Positions 18,547 to 28,131 of a stretch of DNA of 64,000 nt are shown here, piece after piece. Position 1 is the first letter of the stretch. Every line of letters starts with the position of its first letter. Location of the stretch: contig NZ_CP014870.1 in assembly GCF_001661075.1 (NCBI RefSeq), positions 3,058,501 through 3,122,500 on the forward strand, given 5' to 3'. The notes below the pieces were generated by a model. It worked only from the letters and a program-made list of their open reading frames with translations. It did not search any database and was not told where the DNA came from. Source of the DNA: Pseudomonas silesiensis. Its GTDB lineage: Bacteria > Pseudomonadota > Gammaproteobacteria > Pseudomonadales > Pseudomonadaceae. Position numbers and translations under genes: made by a program.

Positions 18547-19054
18547 GTCCGGCCATACCGATTACCGCAACCGCGACTATCCCGTACGTGAAGATATGGC
18601 GTACCAGGTCAAGGTCTGGCGATTCGAGCGTTGGGGCTGGTACACCTTGGTATTGCTGGTGGTGCTGGCGTTGCTCGGGCTGTTTTCGCGCGGGCCGCTG
18701 AGCACCCGGGATGTGCAGGGCGGTGACGGCAAGGTCCGGGTGCAATACGAGCTGTTCCATCGCAATGGATCGACAAACCCCATGCAGCTCAGCGTGATCG
18801 GTACGCCCGATGCCATGGTCGAACTGGAACTGTCCGGAGCGATGCTGGATGGCTTCAGCATCGAGAGCCTGCAGCCGGAACCCATCCGTGCCGTCAGTGC
18901 CGGAGAAGGCATGAAGTTGTGGGTCCAGACCGACGCGCAAGGCCGGGCCAACCTGCATCTGACCTTGCGCGGAGATGGGCTGGGGCTGTTTCACAGCCGT
19001 ATCGCTTCACCGGGCGCCACCGCGGTGGACTTCGATCAATTCATTTTCCCATAG
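18536..19054 (+). CDS. Hypothetical single-pass membrane protein
   Basis: Unrecognised protein of 172 residues with one membrane segment at about 36-54 (YTLVLLVVLALLGLF) and an extracytoplasmic beta-rich domain (KVRVQYELFHRNG, MVELELSGAML, MKLWVQTDAQGRANLHLTL). The domain resembles a small beta-sandwich but has no recognised active site. The gene overlaps the CinA-type gene by 11 bases and is followed eight bases later by the DUF421 gene, so all three are probably co-transcribed; the beta domain may act with the DUF421 membrane protein. Confidence 0.8.
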   Translation: MNDESGHTDYRNRDYPVREDMAYQVKVWRFERWGWYTLVLLVVLALLGLFSRGPLSTRDVQGGDGKVRVQYELFHRNGSTNPMQLSVIGTPDAMVELELSGAMLDGFSIESLQPEPIRAVSAGEGMKLWVQTDAQGRANLHLTLRGDGLGLFHSRIASPGATAVDFDQFIFP

Positions 19055-19062
19055 GTGACCTT

Positions 19063-19503
19063 ATGGACTCGGTATTGCGCGCGACTGTGATGTATCTGGC
19101 GCTGATGGTGCTGTTCAAGATCGCCGGCCGGCGCTCCCTGGCCGAGTTGACGACATTCGATTTCGTGCTGTTGATGATCATTGGCGAGGCGACGCAGCAG
19201 GCGTTGCTGGGTGATGACTTTTCCATGACCAACTCGATGCTGGTCATTGTCACGTTGATTGCCATAGACGTCGGCCTGTCGCTGCTCAAACAGCGCTCGC
19301 AATGGGTTTCGCAGTTGATCGATGGCGGGCCGACGATCATCGTCGAGAATGGCAAGCTGTTGCACAAGCGCCTGCGCCACGCGCGATTGATCGAGGCCGA
19401 CGTCATGGAAGCCGCGCGTTCCAGCCAGGGCATCGAAACCCTGGATCAAATCAAGTTCGCGATCCTGGAACGCAACGGCAAGATATCGGTGATTGCCATG
19501 TAG
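19063..19503 (+). CDS. DUF421 membrane protein (YetF-like)
   Basis: Inner membrane protein of 146 residues. The N-terminal half has three hydrophobic segments (TVMYLALMVLFKIAG, LTTFDFVLLMIIGEA, MLVIVTLIAIDVGLSLL); the C-terminal half is the soluble DUF421 domain (DGGPTIIVENGKLLHKRLRHARL, LDQIKFAILERNGKISVI). The function is unknown. The start at 19063 follows AGGTGACC; the longer frame from 18919 overlaps the previous gene and is rejected. The stop codon TAG is contributed by a REP element that begins within the last codon (TGTAGGAGCG), so the REP abuts or slightly trimmed the gene end. Confidence 0.85.
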   Translation: MDSVLRATVMYLALMVLFKIAGRRSLAELTTFDFVLLMIIGEATQQALLGDDFSMTNSMLVIVTLIAIDVGLSLLKQRSQWVSQLIDGGPTIIVENGKLLHKRLRHARLIEADVMEAARSSQGIETLDQIKFAILERNGKISVIAM

Positions 19504-19675
19504 GAGCGAGCGGTGCGGCGGTCCGACTTGCCCGCGAATCGGGCGCTTCGGTGTCTCTGTTGTACCGCGTTATCGTTCTTCGCCTGTAGGAGCGAGGCTT
19601 GCCCGCGAACCAGGCGCTGCGGTATATCTGTTGTACCGCGTTATCGTTCTTCGCCGGCAAGCCTGGCTCCTACAG
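19499..19675. repeat. REP cluster with a 71-base imperfect tandem repeat
   Basis: Three REP-like elements (about 19499-19540, 19585-19610 and, inverted, 19650-19675) are interspersed with a 29-base sequence ending in GTACCGCGTTATCGTTCTTC followed by GCC that is repeated exactly at 19556-19584 and 19627-19655. The repeat offset is 71 bases. The cluster begins inside the end of the DUF421 gene and fills the gap to the converging dehydrogenase gene. Confidence 0.8.
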
Positions 19676-19695
19676 GGCCAGGCGTGCGTTGGCAT

Positions 19696-20553
19696 TCAAA
19701 GCATCGGTTTACCGCCGGTAATACCATAACGCTGGCCCGTGATGTAACTGGCTTCGTCCGAGGCCAACAGCACATAGATCGGCGCGACTTCAACAGGCTG
19801 CCCCGGCCGCCCGAGAGGCGTCTGCCCGCCAAAGTTCTGCACTTCTTCATCGGGCATGGTCGAGACGATCAACGGCGTCCAGATCGGCCCCGGTGCCACG
19901 CAGTTCACCCGGATGTTCTTCTCGCCCAGCATCTGCGCCAGGCCCGCGGTGAAGTTGGCGATTGCGCCCTTGGTCGTGGCGTAGGGCAGGAGCGTCGGTT
20001 TGGGCATGTCCGAATTGACCGAACTGGTGTTGATGATCGAACTGCCGGGTTGCATATGCTTCAGCGCGGCCTGGCAGATGCGGAAAATCGCGGTGATGTT
20101 GACATCGAAGGTCATGACCCATTCGTCGTCGGGAATGTCCTCGAAGTTTTCGTGGGTCATCTGGAACGCGGCGTTATTGACCAGCACATCGATCCGGCCG
20201 AAGCGTTCGACTGTCTTGTCTACCAAGGCCTGGCATTGTTCCTTTTGCGCCAGGTCGCCGGGCAGCAACAGGCATTGCCGTCCGGCCTGCTCGACCCAGC
20301 GTGCGGTTTCCTGTGCATCTTCATGTTCGTTGAGGTAGGCCACCACGACATCCGCACCTTCACGGGCGAAGGCAATGGCGACGGCGCGACCGATGCCGCT
20401 GTCGGCGCCGGTGATCAGGGCGATCTTGCCCTCCAGCCGGCCCGAACCTTTGTAACTTTGCTCGCCGCAGTCCGGGTAGGGGTCCATTTTCTTCTGGGAG
20501 CCAGGGACTGGCTGGCCTTGTTTGGGGAAGGGTGGTTTTGGATAGTCATTCAT
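19696..20553 (-). CDS. Short-chain dehydrogenase/reductase (YghA-type)
   Basis: Cytoplasmic NAD(P)-dependent oxidoreductase of 285 residues. It has the classical SDR motifs: cofactor site TGADSGIGRA after LEGKIALI, NNAA (VLVNNAAFQM), catalytic Ser (INTSSVNS), and YxxxK (YATTKGAI). The roughly 40-residue N-terminal extension (PKPPFPKQGQPVPG, MDPYPDCGEQSY) is typical of the YghA/GsiB-like general-stress SDR subgroup. Its substrate is unknown. CGGAG lies eight bases before the ATG. Confidence 0.9.
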   Translation of the reverse strand: MNDYPKPPFPKQGQPVPGSQKKMDPYPDCGEQSYKGSGRLEGKIALITGADSGIGRAVAIAFAREGADVVVAYLNEHEDAQETARWVEQAGRQCLLLPGDLAQKEQCQALVDKTVERFGRIDVLVNNAAFQMTHENFEDIPDDEWVMTFDVNITAIFRICQAALKHMQPGSSIINTSSVNSDMPKPTLLPYATTKGAIANFTAGLAQMLGEKNIRVNCVAPGPIWTPLIVSTMPDEEVQNFGGQTPLGRPGQPVEVAPIYVLLASDEASYITGQRYGITGGKPML

Positions 20554-20664
20554 TGGGAAATCTCCGTTCTCGAGGTAGCAGAGTCAGAGGGTTGACCCTG
20601 GTGTTTTGCCTTGAGTTCGGTTGGATTTCGGAGGCTGTCGAATCTCTCAATCCCAACAGATAAC

Positions 20665-20760
20665 CCTGTGGGAGCGAGCTTGCTCGCGATGGCGGCCTTA
20701 CAGTCAACAACTGTGTTGAATGTGATGGCCTCATCGCGAGCAAGCTCGCTCCCACAGGGG
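20665..20760. repeat. REP palindrome pair, inverted
   Basis: CCTGTGGGAGCGAGCTTGCT (from 20665, then CGCGATGGC) faces its complement from about 20730 to 20759 (TCGCGAGCAAGCTCGCTCCC). It lies in the 230-base gap between the SDR gene and the downstream end of the C-S lyase gene; nothing else is evident in that gap. Confidence 0.85.
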
Positions 20761-20783
20761 GGGGCGCTGCCTTGAGGGGCGTG

Positions 20784-21944
20784 TCAGGCCTTGCGATTGC
20801 GTAAACTGCGCTCCATCCGCGCAATGCCTTCTTCCAGCAACGCCCGCGGGCAGCCGAAATTCAGGCGCACGAACTGTTGGCCGTCATCGCCGAAATCCAG
20901 GCCGGCACTGAGCCCGACCTTGGCCTGTTCGAGGAAGAATTGCTGCGGGTTGTCCAGCCCCAGCGCTGAACAATCGAGCCACGCCAGGTACGTGCTTTGC
21001 GGCACATTCATGGTCACGCCCGGCAACCGGGTGCGAACGGCGTCGACCAGGTAATCGCGGTTGCCTTGCAGATAAACCATGAGCCCGGCCAGCCAGGGGC
21101 CCGCTTCGCTGTAGGCGATGCGGGTGGCTTCCAGGCCCAGCGGATTGACGCTGTCGACCAGGCCGCAGCGCGCGTGGTTGACGCGCTCGCGCACGGCTTT
21201 GTCCTGAATGATCATGAACGAGGTCTTCAGCCCGGCAATGTTATAGGCCTTGCTTGCCGACATCAGCGTGATGGTGCGCCTGGCAATTTCAGGACTCAAC
21301 GTGGCGATCGGCAGGTGCACGCGCCCATCGAAGCACAGTTCGGCGTGGATCTCGTCGGAGATGATCCAGGCGTCCTGTTCCAGGCAGATGTTCGCCACGG
21401 CTTGCAGTTCTTCCCGTGGGAACACCTTGCCCAGCGGGTTATGCGGGTTGCTCAACAGCAGGGCGCCGCCGCCTTCCAGGGACTGGCGCAAGGCCTGCAG
21501 TGGCGTGGCATAGGTACCGTCAGGCAGGGCGTCGAAACCCAGTTCGACCTTGTTCAGCCCCCAATGCCCCGGCGCATGGCGCAACGGCGGGTAGTTGGGG
21601 GTCTGGACCACGACATTCTGTTGTGGCTGCACCAGTGCATGCAGGGCCATGTTGAAGCCCGACTCCACGCCCGGCAGGAAGATCAGCTCCTGGGGCTCGA
21701 CGCGCCAGGCGTACTTCTTCCACAGGTCGGCAACGATGGCATTGCGCAAGTCGTCCTGCGCCACGCTGTAGCCGAGCAACGGATGCTCAAGACGTTTTTG
21801 CAGGGCCTGGATGATCACCGGCGGCGCGGCGAAGTCCATGTCGGCGACCCACATCGGCAATACGTCGGCCGGGTAACGGCTCCATTTGGTACTGCCGGTG
21901 CCGTGGCGGTCGAACACCTGATCAAAATCGAAAGTCATGCTCAT
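20784..21944 (-). CDS. PLP-dependent C-S lyase, MalY/PatB type
   Basis: Cytoplasmic aminotransferase-fold enzyme of 386 residues that most likely cleaves cystathionine or related cysteine S-conjugates to pyruvate, ammonia and a thiol. MalY/PatB features are visible: the N-terminal TKWSRYPADVLPMWVADMDF, LPGVESGFNMAL, LLLSNPHNPLGKVF, SDEIHAELCF, and the PLP lysine in MSASKAYNIAGLKTSF. E. coli MalY also represses the maltose regulon; nothing here suggests that. The ATG at 21944 is used; another in-frame ATG lies two codons later. Confidence 0.9.
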   Translation of the reverse strand: MSMTFDFDQVFDRHGTGSTKWSRYPADVLPMWVADMDFAAPPVIIQALQKRLEHPLLGYSVAQDDLRNAIVADLWKKYAWRVEPQELIFLPGVESGFNMALHALVQPQQNVVVQTPNYPPLRHAPGHWGLNKVELGFDALPDGTYATPLQALRQSLEGGGALLLSNPHNPLGKVFPREELQAVANICLEQDAWIISDEIHAELCFDGRVHLPIATLSPEIARRTITLMSASKAYNIAGLKTSFMIIQDKAVRERVNHARCGLVDSVNPLGLEATRIAYSEAGPWLAGLMVYLQGNRDYLVDAVRTRLPGVTMNVPQSTYLAWLDCSALGLDNPQQFFLEQAKVGLSAGLDFGDDGQQFVRLNFGCPRALLEEGIARMERSLRNRKA

Positions 21945-22326
21945 CTCATAAAGGCCGGGATTAATTCGGCAGACATGATAAGCGCCAAGCCACTGTAGGA
22001 GCGAGACCGGCTTGCTCGCGAAAGCGGTGAATCAGGCGACATCAATACCGACCGGCACGCCGCCAACCCCTGTAGGAGCTGGCTTGCCAGCGAAGACGGT
22101 GGCACAGGCAACGAAAATGTCGGATGTGAAGACCCCTTCGCCGGCAAGCCAGCTCCTACATTCCGGGGGTGTGACAGAAAGATGGAAATTGCCCGACTGT
22201 CGGTTTTCACACAATCGACCAAAGCATTGTCTACAGTTTCAAATGTCGGTAGCCACGCTGCCGTCACCGTGATCGTCCAGAAAAACCCGGCAAAGTACCG
22301 GGTCTCCACCTGATCAGGAGTGCACG
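21945..22326. other. Gap before fdnG: three REP elements and probable fdn promoter region
   Basis: This 382-base gap holds three REP-like elements: about 21993-22025 (TGTAGGAGCGAGACCGGCTT), 22070-22100 (TGTAGGAGCTGGCTTGCCAG) and an inverted copy at about 22136-22162 (CCGGCAAGCCAGCTCCTACA). The last two face each other. The remaining 160 bases before fdnG should hold its promoter, and ATCAGGAG lies just before the start codon. No clear FNR/Anr box was found. Confidence 0.7.
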
Positions 22327-25300
22327 ATGGACCTCAACCGTCGTCAGTTCTTCAAGGTCGCTGGTATCGGCCTTGCGGGCTCGAGCCTCGGCGCGCTGGG
22401 CATGGCCCCCGCGACTGCCTTCGCCGAGCAGGTGCGCCACTTCAAGCTTGCCCACACCCATGAAACCCGCAACACCTGTCCGTATTGCTCGGTCGGCTGC
22501 GGGTTGATCATGTATAGCCAGGGCGATGCCGCCAAGAACGTCGCGCAAAACATCATCCACATCGAAGGCGATGCCGACCACCCGGTCAATCGCGGCACCC
22601 TGTGCCCCAAAGGCGCCGGCCTGCTCGACTTCATCCACAGCCCCGGTCGCCTGCAATACCCCGAGGTGCGCAAGCCGGGTAGCAGCGAGTGGACGCGGGT
22701 CTCCTGGGACGAAGCGCTGGACCGCGTGGCCGACCTGATGAAGGCCGACCGCGACGCTAACTTCGTCGAGAAGAACGACGAGGGCAAAACAGTTAACCGC
22801 TGGCTGACCACCGGTTTCCTGGCGGCCTCGGCGGCGTCCAACGAAGCGGGTTATATCACCCACAAGGTCATTCGCAGTCTCGGCATGCTGGGGTTCGACA
22901 ACCAGGCGCGTGTCTGACACGGCCCGACGGTGGCAAGTCTTGCCCCGACGTTTGGCCGTGGTGCCATGACCAATACCTGGACCGATATCGCCAACGCGAA
23001 CCTGATCCTGGTGATGGGCGGCAACGCAGCAGAAGCGCACCCGTGCGGCTTCAAATGGGTCACCGAAGCCAAGGCGCACAACGCCGCCAGGTTGATCGTG
23101 ATCGACCCGCGATTTACCCGGACCGCTTCGGTGGCCGACTATTACGCGCCGATTCGCACCGGCACCGACATCGCCTTCATGGGCGGGTTGATCAATTACC
23201 TGCTGACCGAGGACAAGATCCAGCACGAGTACGTGCGCAACTACACCGACCTGTCGTTCCTGGTGGACCCCGGTTTCACGTTCGAGGACGGGATCTTCAG
23301 CGGCTATGACGCGGCCAAGCGTCGTTATACCGACAAGACCACCTGGAACTATCAATATGCTGCAGACGGATTCGCCATGGTCGATCCGACCCTGCAAGAC
23401 CCGCGCTGCGTCTACCAGCTGCTCAAGCAGCACTACAGCCGTTACAACCTGGAACTGGTGAGCCAGATCTGCGGCATGCCAACCGAATCGATCCAGAAGA
23501 TCTGGGAAGAAATCGCCACCTGCTCGGCACCGGGCAAGACCATGACGATTCTCTATGCCCTGGGCTGGACCCAGCATTCGATCGGTTCGCAGATCATCCG
23601 CAGCGCGGCGATGGTGCAACTGTTGCTGGGCAACGTCGGCATGCCCGGTGGCGGGGTCAATGCCTTGCGCGGACACTCCAACATCCAGGGCCTGACCGAC
23701 CTCGGGTTATTGTCCAATACCTTGACCGGCTATCTGACCCTGCCCAGCGACAGCGAACAGGACTACGACACCTACATCTTCAAACGGGCCCTCAAGCCCC
23801 TGCGCCCCGGGCAGATGTCCTACTGGCAAAACTACGGCAAGTTCCACGTCAGCCTGATGAAGTCCTGGTACGGCGCCAATGCCACGGCAGACAACCATTG
23901 GGGCTACGACTACCTGCCCAAGATCGACGTTCCCAGCTACGACATCCTGAAAATGTTCGACATGATGGGCCAGGGCAAGGTCAACGGCTACATGTGCCAG
24001 GGCTTCAACCCGATCGCCGCGCTGCCGGATAAAAACCGGGTGACGGCGGCATTGGCCAAACTTAAGTGGCTGGTGATCATGGACCCGTTGGCCACCGAAA
24101 CCTCGGAGTTCTGGAAAAACGTCGGGCCGTACAACGATGTGAAGAGCGCCGACATCCAGACCGAAGTGATTCGCCTACCCACCACCTGCTTTGCCGAGGA
24201 GGACGGCTCGCTGGTCAACAGCAGTCGCTGGCTGCAATGGCACTGGAAAGGCGCCGACGGCCCCGGATTGGCGCGGACCGACATCCGCATCATGAGTGAA
24301 TTGTTCCTGCGCCTGCGCCAGCGTTATCAGGCCAATGGCGGTGCCTATGCCGAGCCGATGATGAAACTGTCGTGGCCCTACAAGGTGCCTGAAGAACCGT
24401 CGCCGGAAGAACTGGCCAGGGAAATCAACGGCAGCGCCACCGCCGACTTCACTGACGCCACGGGCGCGACGATCAAGGCCGGCGCGCAACTGGCCGGGTT
24501 CGGTCAGCTCAAGGACGACGGTAGCACCGCGTCAGGTTGCTGGATTTTCTGCGGCAGCTGGACCGAGGCGGGCAACCAGATGGCCCGGCGCGACAACAGC
24601 GACCCGTATGGCACGCACCAACACCAGGGCTGGGCCTGGGCCTGGCCGGCGAACCGACGGATTCTCTACAACCGCGCCTCGTGCGATCCGCAAGGCAAAC
24701 CCTGGGCCGAGAACAAGCGCCTGGTGTGGTGGAACGGCAAAACCTGGGCCGGCACCGACATCCCGGACTACAAGGCCGATTCGCCACCGGAAGCCGGGAT
24801 GAATCCGTTCATCATGGCGCCCGAAGGCGTCGGGCGGTTTTTCACCCGGGACAATATGGCCGAAGGCCCCTTCCCGGAACACTACGAACCCTTCGAAACG
24901 CCGATCGGCATCAACCCGCTGCACCCCAACAACAAGGGCGCCACCAGCAACCCGGCGGCGCGGATCTTCGATTCGGTGTGGGACACCCTCGGCGTGGCCA
25001 AGGACTATCCGTACGCCGCCACCAGCTACCGGCTGACCGAGCATTTCCACTTCTGGAGCAAGCATTGCAAGCTCAACGCCATCACCCAGCCCGAGCAGTT
25101 CGTGGAGATCGGCGAGGTACTGGCCAAGGAGAAAGGCATCGTTGCCGGTGACAAGGTGCGAGTCAGCTCCAGGCGCGGCTTCATCGAAGCGGTGGCGGTG
25201 GTGACCAAGCGCATCCGGCCGCTGCAGGTCAACGGTCAGGTGGTGCACCACATCGGCATTCCGTTGCACTGGGGCTTCACCGGCCTGACGCGCCACGGTT

Positions 25301-25392
25301 ACCTGACCAACACCCTGGTGCCGTTCCTCGGCGATGGCAATTCCCAGACCCCGGAATCCAAGTCATTCCTGGTCAACGTGGAGAAAGTCTAA
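22327..25392 (+). CDS. fdnG: Formate dehydrogenase major (alpha) subunit, selenoprotein, in-frame TGA
   Basis: Periplasmic molybdenum-bis-MGD catalytic subunit that oxidises formate and passes electrons through FdnH and FdnI to quinone. It is one gene of 1021 residues although a TGA interrupts the frame at 22915-22917: the reading continues without shift as QARV-Sec-HGPTVASL, the standard selenocysteine active site, with Sec at residue 197 (196 in E. coli FdnG). The N-terminus is a twin-arginine signal (RRQFFKVAG). The 4Fe-4S ligands CPYCSVGC and LCPKGAG are present, as are MGD-binding and C-terminal domains. A SECIS-like hairpin follows the TGA, and selA, selB and selC lie downstream. An ordinary gene caller would split it into 196- and about 820-residue pieces. 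Confidence 0.96.
22915..22960 (+). other. Selenocysteine UGA codon and SECIS-like hairpin in fdnG
   Basis: TGA at 22915-22917 is followed at once by CACGGCC (22918-22924), which pairs with GGCCGTG (22954-22960). Inside it, GGCAA (22932-22936) pairs with TTGCC (22940-22944) around a GTC loop. This matches the plan of bacterial SECIS elements, where SelB reads an apical stem-loop a fixed distance after UGA. The hairpin is also coding sequence. Confidence 0.85.
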
Positions 25393-26328
25393 ATGGCCAG
25401 CCAAGACATCATCGCCCGTTCGGCCACCACCACGGTTTCGCCTTCGGTGCGCATTCAGGACGAAGTGGCCAAGCTGATCGACACCACCAAGTGCATCGGC
25501 TGCAAGGCCTGCCAGGTCGCCTGCTCGGAATGGAACGAACTGCGTGACGACGTTGGCCATAACCTCGGCACCTACGACAACCCCCATGACCTGAGCGCAG
25601 ACACCTGGACCCTGATGCGCTTTACCGAGCATGAAACCGATGCCGGCAACCTCGAATGGCTGATTCGCAAGGACGGCTGCATGCACTGTGCCGAACCGGG
25701 TTGCCTGGCGGCGTGCCCGAGCCCGGGAGCGATCATCAAGCACGCCAACGGCATCGTCGATTTCGACCAGGACCATTGCATCGGCTGCGGTTACTGCATC
25801 ACCGGTTGCCCGTTCAATATTCCGCGTATTTCGCAGAAAGATCACAAGGCCTACAAATGCACCCTGTGCTCGGACCGGGTGGCGGTGGGCCTGGAACCGG
25901 CCTGCGTGAAAACCTGCCCGACCGGGGCGATCGTGTTCGGCACCAAGGAGGACATGAAAGAACATGCTGCCGAGCGCATCGTCGACCTCAAGAGCCGTGG
26001 CTTCGAAAACGCCGGCTTGTACGACCCTGCCGGTGTCGGCGGTACGCACGTCATGTATGTGTTGCATCACGCGGACACGCCGGTGCTTTACGCCGGCTTG
26101 CCGGATCATCCGACGATCAGTCCCTTGGTCGACCTGTGGAAAGGCGTGAGCAAACCCCTGGGGTTACTGGCCATGGGCCTGGCGGTGCTGGCCGGGTTCT
26201 TCCACTACGTGCGAGTCGGGCCGCAGCTGGTCGAGGAGGATGAGCTCCCGGGCGTCGTCGATCCGGCGGTGCATGAGGTCGATCCGTCGGTGCATACCTT
26301 TGATCCGCGCGGGGAGGACAGATCATGA
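25393..26328 (+). CDS. fdnH: Formate dehydrogenase iron-sulfur (beta) subunit
   Basis: Electron-transfer subunit of the respiratory formate dehydrogenase, facing the periplasm and anchored by a C-terminal helix ([19 protein letters not shown] at about 260-278). In 311 residues it carries four 4Fe-4S ligand clusters: [37 protein letters not shown] and CTLCSDRV...CVKTCP. The ATG directly follows the fdnG stop. A tail of about 30 residues after the helix ([15 protein letters not shown]) is acidic. The stop overlaps the fdnI start by four bases. Confidence 0.95.
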   Translation: MASQDIIARSATTTVSPSVRIQDEVAKLIDTTKCIGCKACQVACSEWNELRDDVGHNLGTYDNPHDLSADTWTLMRFTEHETDAGNLEWLIRKDGCMHCAEPGCLAACPSPGAIIKHANGIVDFDQDHCIGCGYCITGCPFNIPRISQKDHKAYKCTLCSDRVAVGLEPACVKTCPTGAIVFGTKEDMKEHAAERIVDLKSRGFENAGLYDPAGVGGTHVMYVLHHADTPVLYAGLPDHPTISPLVDLWKGVSKPLGLLAMGLAVLAGFFHYVRVGPQLVEEDELPGVVDPAVHEVDPSVHTFDPRGEDRS

Positions 26329-26978
26329 TCCGCAGACAGATCCTGCGCTACACCGCGAACCAGCGCACCAATCACTGGCTGGTGGCGATCTTCTTCTTCC
26401 TGGCGGCGCTGTCGGGACTGGCCTTGTTTCATCCGGCGCTGTTCTGGCTCAGCCACCTGTTCGGCGGCGGCCCCTGGACGCGCATTCTGCATCCGTTCAT
26501 GGGCGTGGTGATGTTCGTCCTGTTCCTGGGCCTGGTGCTTCAATTTTTTCGGGCGAACTTCTTTATCACCAATGACCGTCTGTGGCTGCGCCGTGTCGGG
26601 CCGGTGATGCGGAACGAGGAGGAGGGCGTGCCAGCGATCGGCAAGTACAACCCGGGGCAGAAGCTGCTGTTCTGGACCTTGCTGCTGTGCATGCTGGTGT
26701 TGTTGTTCAGCGGCCTGGTGATCTGGCGCGCGTATTTCAGCCAGTACTTCGGCATCACGGCGATTCGCTGGGCGATGCTGCTGCACGCCGTGGCCGGTTT
26801 GATCCTGGTGCTGAGCATCATCGTGCATATTTACGCCGGCATCTGGATCAAGGGTTCGGTCAGCGCGATGACGCATGGTTGGGTCAGTCGCGCATGGGCG
26901 AAAAAACACCACGAACTCTGGTACCGGGAAGTGACCCGGGACGAACACCCCGAGCGACCGGTCAACAGAAAAGGATAA
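26325..26978 (+). CDS. fdnI: Formate dehydrogenase cytochrome b556 (gamma) subunit
   Basis: Membrane subunit that holds two b haems and reduces quinone. The 217-residue protein has four hydrophobic segments (about 16-36, 52-74, 113-133, 150-172) and the conserved haem-ligand histidines in [22 protein letters not shown] and [27 protein letters not shown], the last region including the family signature. The start overlaps fdnH (ATGA). Length and pattern match FdnI/FdoI of E. coli. Confidence 0.95.
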   Translation: MIRRQILRYTANQRTNHWLVAIFFFLAALSGLALFHPALFWLSHLFGGGPWTRILHPFMGVVMFVLFLGLVLQFFRANFFITNDRLWLRRVGPVMRNEEEGVPAIGKYNPGQKLLFWTLLLCMLVLLFSGLVIWRAYFSQYFGITAIRWAMLLHAVAGLILVLSIIVHIYAGIWIKGSVSAMTHGWVSRAWAKKHHELWYREVTRDEHPERPVNRKG

Positions 26979-26982
26979 CCCC

Positions 26983-27909
26983 TTGGCGACGATTCTTGAG
27001 CCTGGCGACATCGAAGCGGCGGCGAGTTCTCCGCCGTTTCTGCACCTGCCACCGAACAACCTGTTCACGTTGCGGGCGCAGCGCCTGGAACGGCTCGCCG
27101 ATGGGCATCCATTGGCCGATTACCTGCGGCTGGTGGCCGGCCTGTGCCATGTTCAGCAGCAACTGATGGACGATCCACCCGCAACCGCACCGACCGACCC
27201 CGAACGCCTGCGGGTCTGTCAGCAACATGGCCTGCCACCGTTCGCCGCCGACAGTCTGGTACGGGAGGGCGTTTGGTTGCCGTTCCTTGACGCGTTGTTG
27301 CAGCGCTACCCGCCACCGGCACGACCTGCGGTCGAGAAAGCCCTGGCATCGTTGCGCAATGCCAACGTCGGGCAGCTCAAGGCCTGGGCGGTTGCCCTGG
27401 TCAGCGGCCAGTTCACGTTGCTGCCAGCGGCACTGGTGCCTTTTCTCGGCGCTGCGTTGCAGGCAGCCTGGAGCCATTGGTTGTTGGGCACACCGAATCT
27501 GCACCTGAAACCCGGCGACAGTCTCAGCCAATGCCCGGCCTGTGGTTCACCGGCCATGGCCGGGGTCATTCGCCATCGTGGCAAATACAATGGCCTGCGT
27601 TATCTGGTGTGCTCGCTGTGTGCCTGTGAATGGCACGTGGTGCGGGTCAAATGCGTGTACTGCGAGCAAAGCAAAGGCCTGGAATACCTGAGCCTGGACG
27701 ATGACCGCCACGCCGCCGACCAGGCACCGTTGCGCGCGGAAACCTGCCCCGGCTGTCATAGCTATCTGAAGCTGCTGTACCTGGAAAACGACGCCGAAGC
27801 CGAAGCGCTCTCGACCGACCTGAGCAGCCTGATGCTCGATATGCGCCTGGAGCAGGAAGGCTACCAGCGCCCCGCGCCGAATCTGTTGTTAGCCCCCGGA
27901 GGCGATTGA
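26983..27909 (+). CDS. fdhE: Formate dehydrogenase accessory protein FdhE
   Basis: Cytoplasmic rubredoxin-like protein needed for maturation of Tat-exported formate dehydrogenase; E. coli FdhE binds the catalytic subunit and iron. At 308 residues it has the normal length and four CxxC pairs in the C-terminal half: CPACGSPA, CSLCACEW, CVYCEQS and CPGCHSYLK. The start codon is TTG at 26983, chosen because AAAGGA lies seven to eight bases upstream and the frame aligns with the FdhE N-terminus (PPFLHLPPNNLFTLRAQRL). It follows fdnI by four bases. Confidence 0.93.
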   Translation: MATILEPGDIEAAASSPPFLHLPPNNLFTLRAQRLERLADGHPLADYLRLVAGLCHVQQQLMDDPPATAPTDPERLRVCQQHGLPPFAADSLVREGVWLPFLDALLQRYPPPARPAVEKALASLRNANVGQLKAWAVALVSGQFTLLPAALVPFLGAALQAAWSHWLLGTPNLHLKPGDSLSQCPACGSPAMAGVIRHRGKYNGLRYLVCSLCACEWHVVRVKCVYCEQSKGLEYLSLDDDRHAADQAPLRAETCPGCHSYLKLLYLENDAEAEALSTDLSSLMLDMRLEQEGYQRPAPNLLLAPGGD

Positions 27910-28019
27910 GGTTGTCTGGCCGGGGCATCAGACGTTTTTGCGGTGCCAGTCAGATCGCCTTTGCGAGCAAGTCGAATCGTCGCACCGCCGCTCCACAATG
28001 GACCTGTGTTCACAAATCC

Positions 28020-28050
28020 AATGTGCGGGCTTGCTCGCGAAGAGGTCATC
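28020..28050. repeat. Degenerate REP element
   Basis: A partial REP (CGGGCTTGCTCGCGAAGAGG near 28028-28047) lies in the 222-base gap between fdhE and selA, with a poor mate near 27960-27975 (TTTGCGAGCAAGTCG). No terminator with a T-tract was seen, so selAB may still be read through from fdn or have its own promoter here. Confidence 0.5.
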
Positions 28051-28131
28051 ACAGTCAGCTTCATTGCTGACTGACCCACCGAAGAGTCTCAGCGGCTACA
28101 CTCAGGCGGTCAGCGTTCGCGGGAGCCCTTG

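Noticed and set aside
18919..19503. Longer form of the DUF421 gene starting at 18919
   Set aside because: The extension overlaps the previous gene by over 130 bases, and a ribosome-binding site precedes the ATG at 19063.
19499..19675. REP cluster as a CRISPR-like array
   Set aside because: The units are Pseudomonas REPs with short, similar spacers in mixed orientation; no cas genes are near.
22915..22917. In-frame stop suggesting a broken formate dehydrogenase gene
   Set aside because: The codon is at the known selenocysteine site, a SECIS-like hairpin follows, and selA, selB and tRNA-Sec are present.
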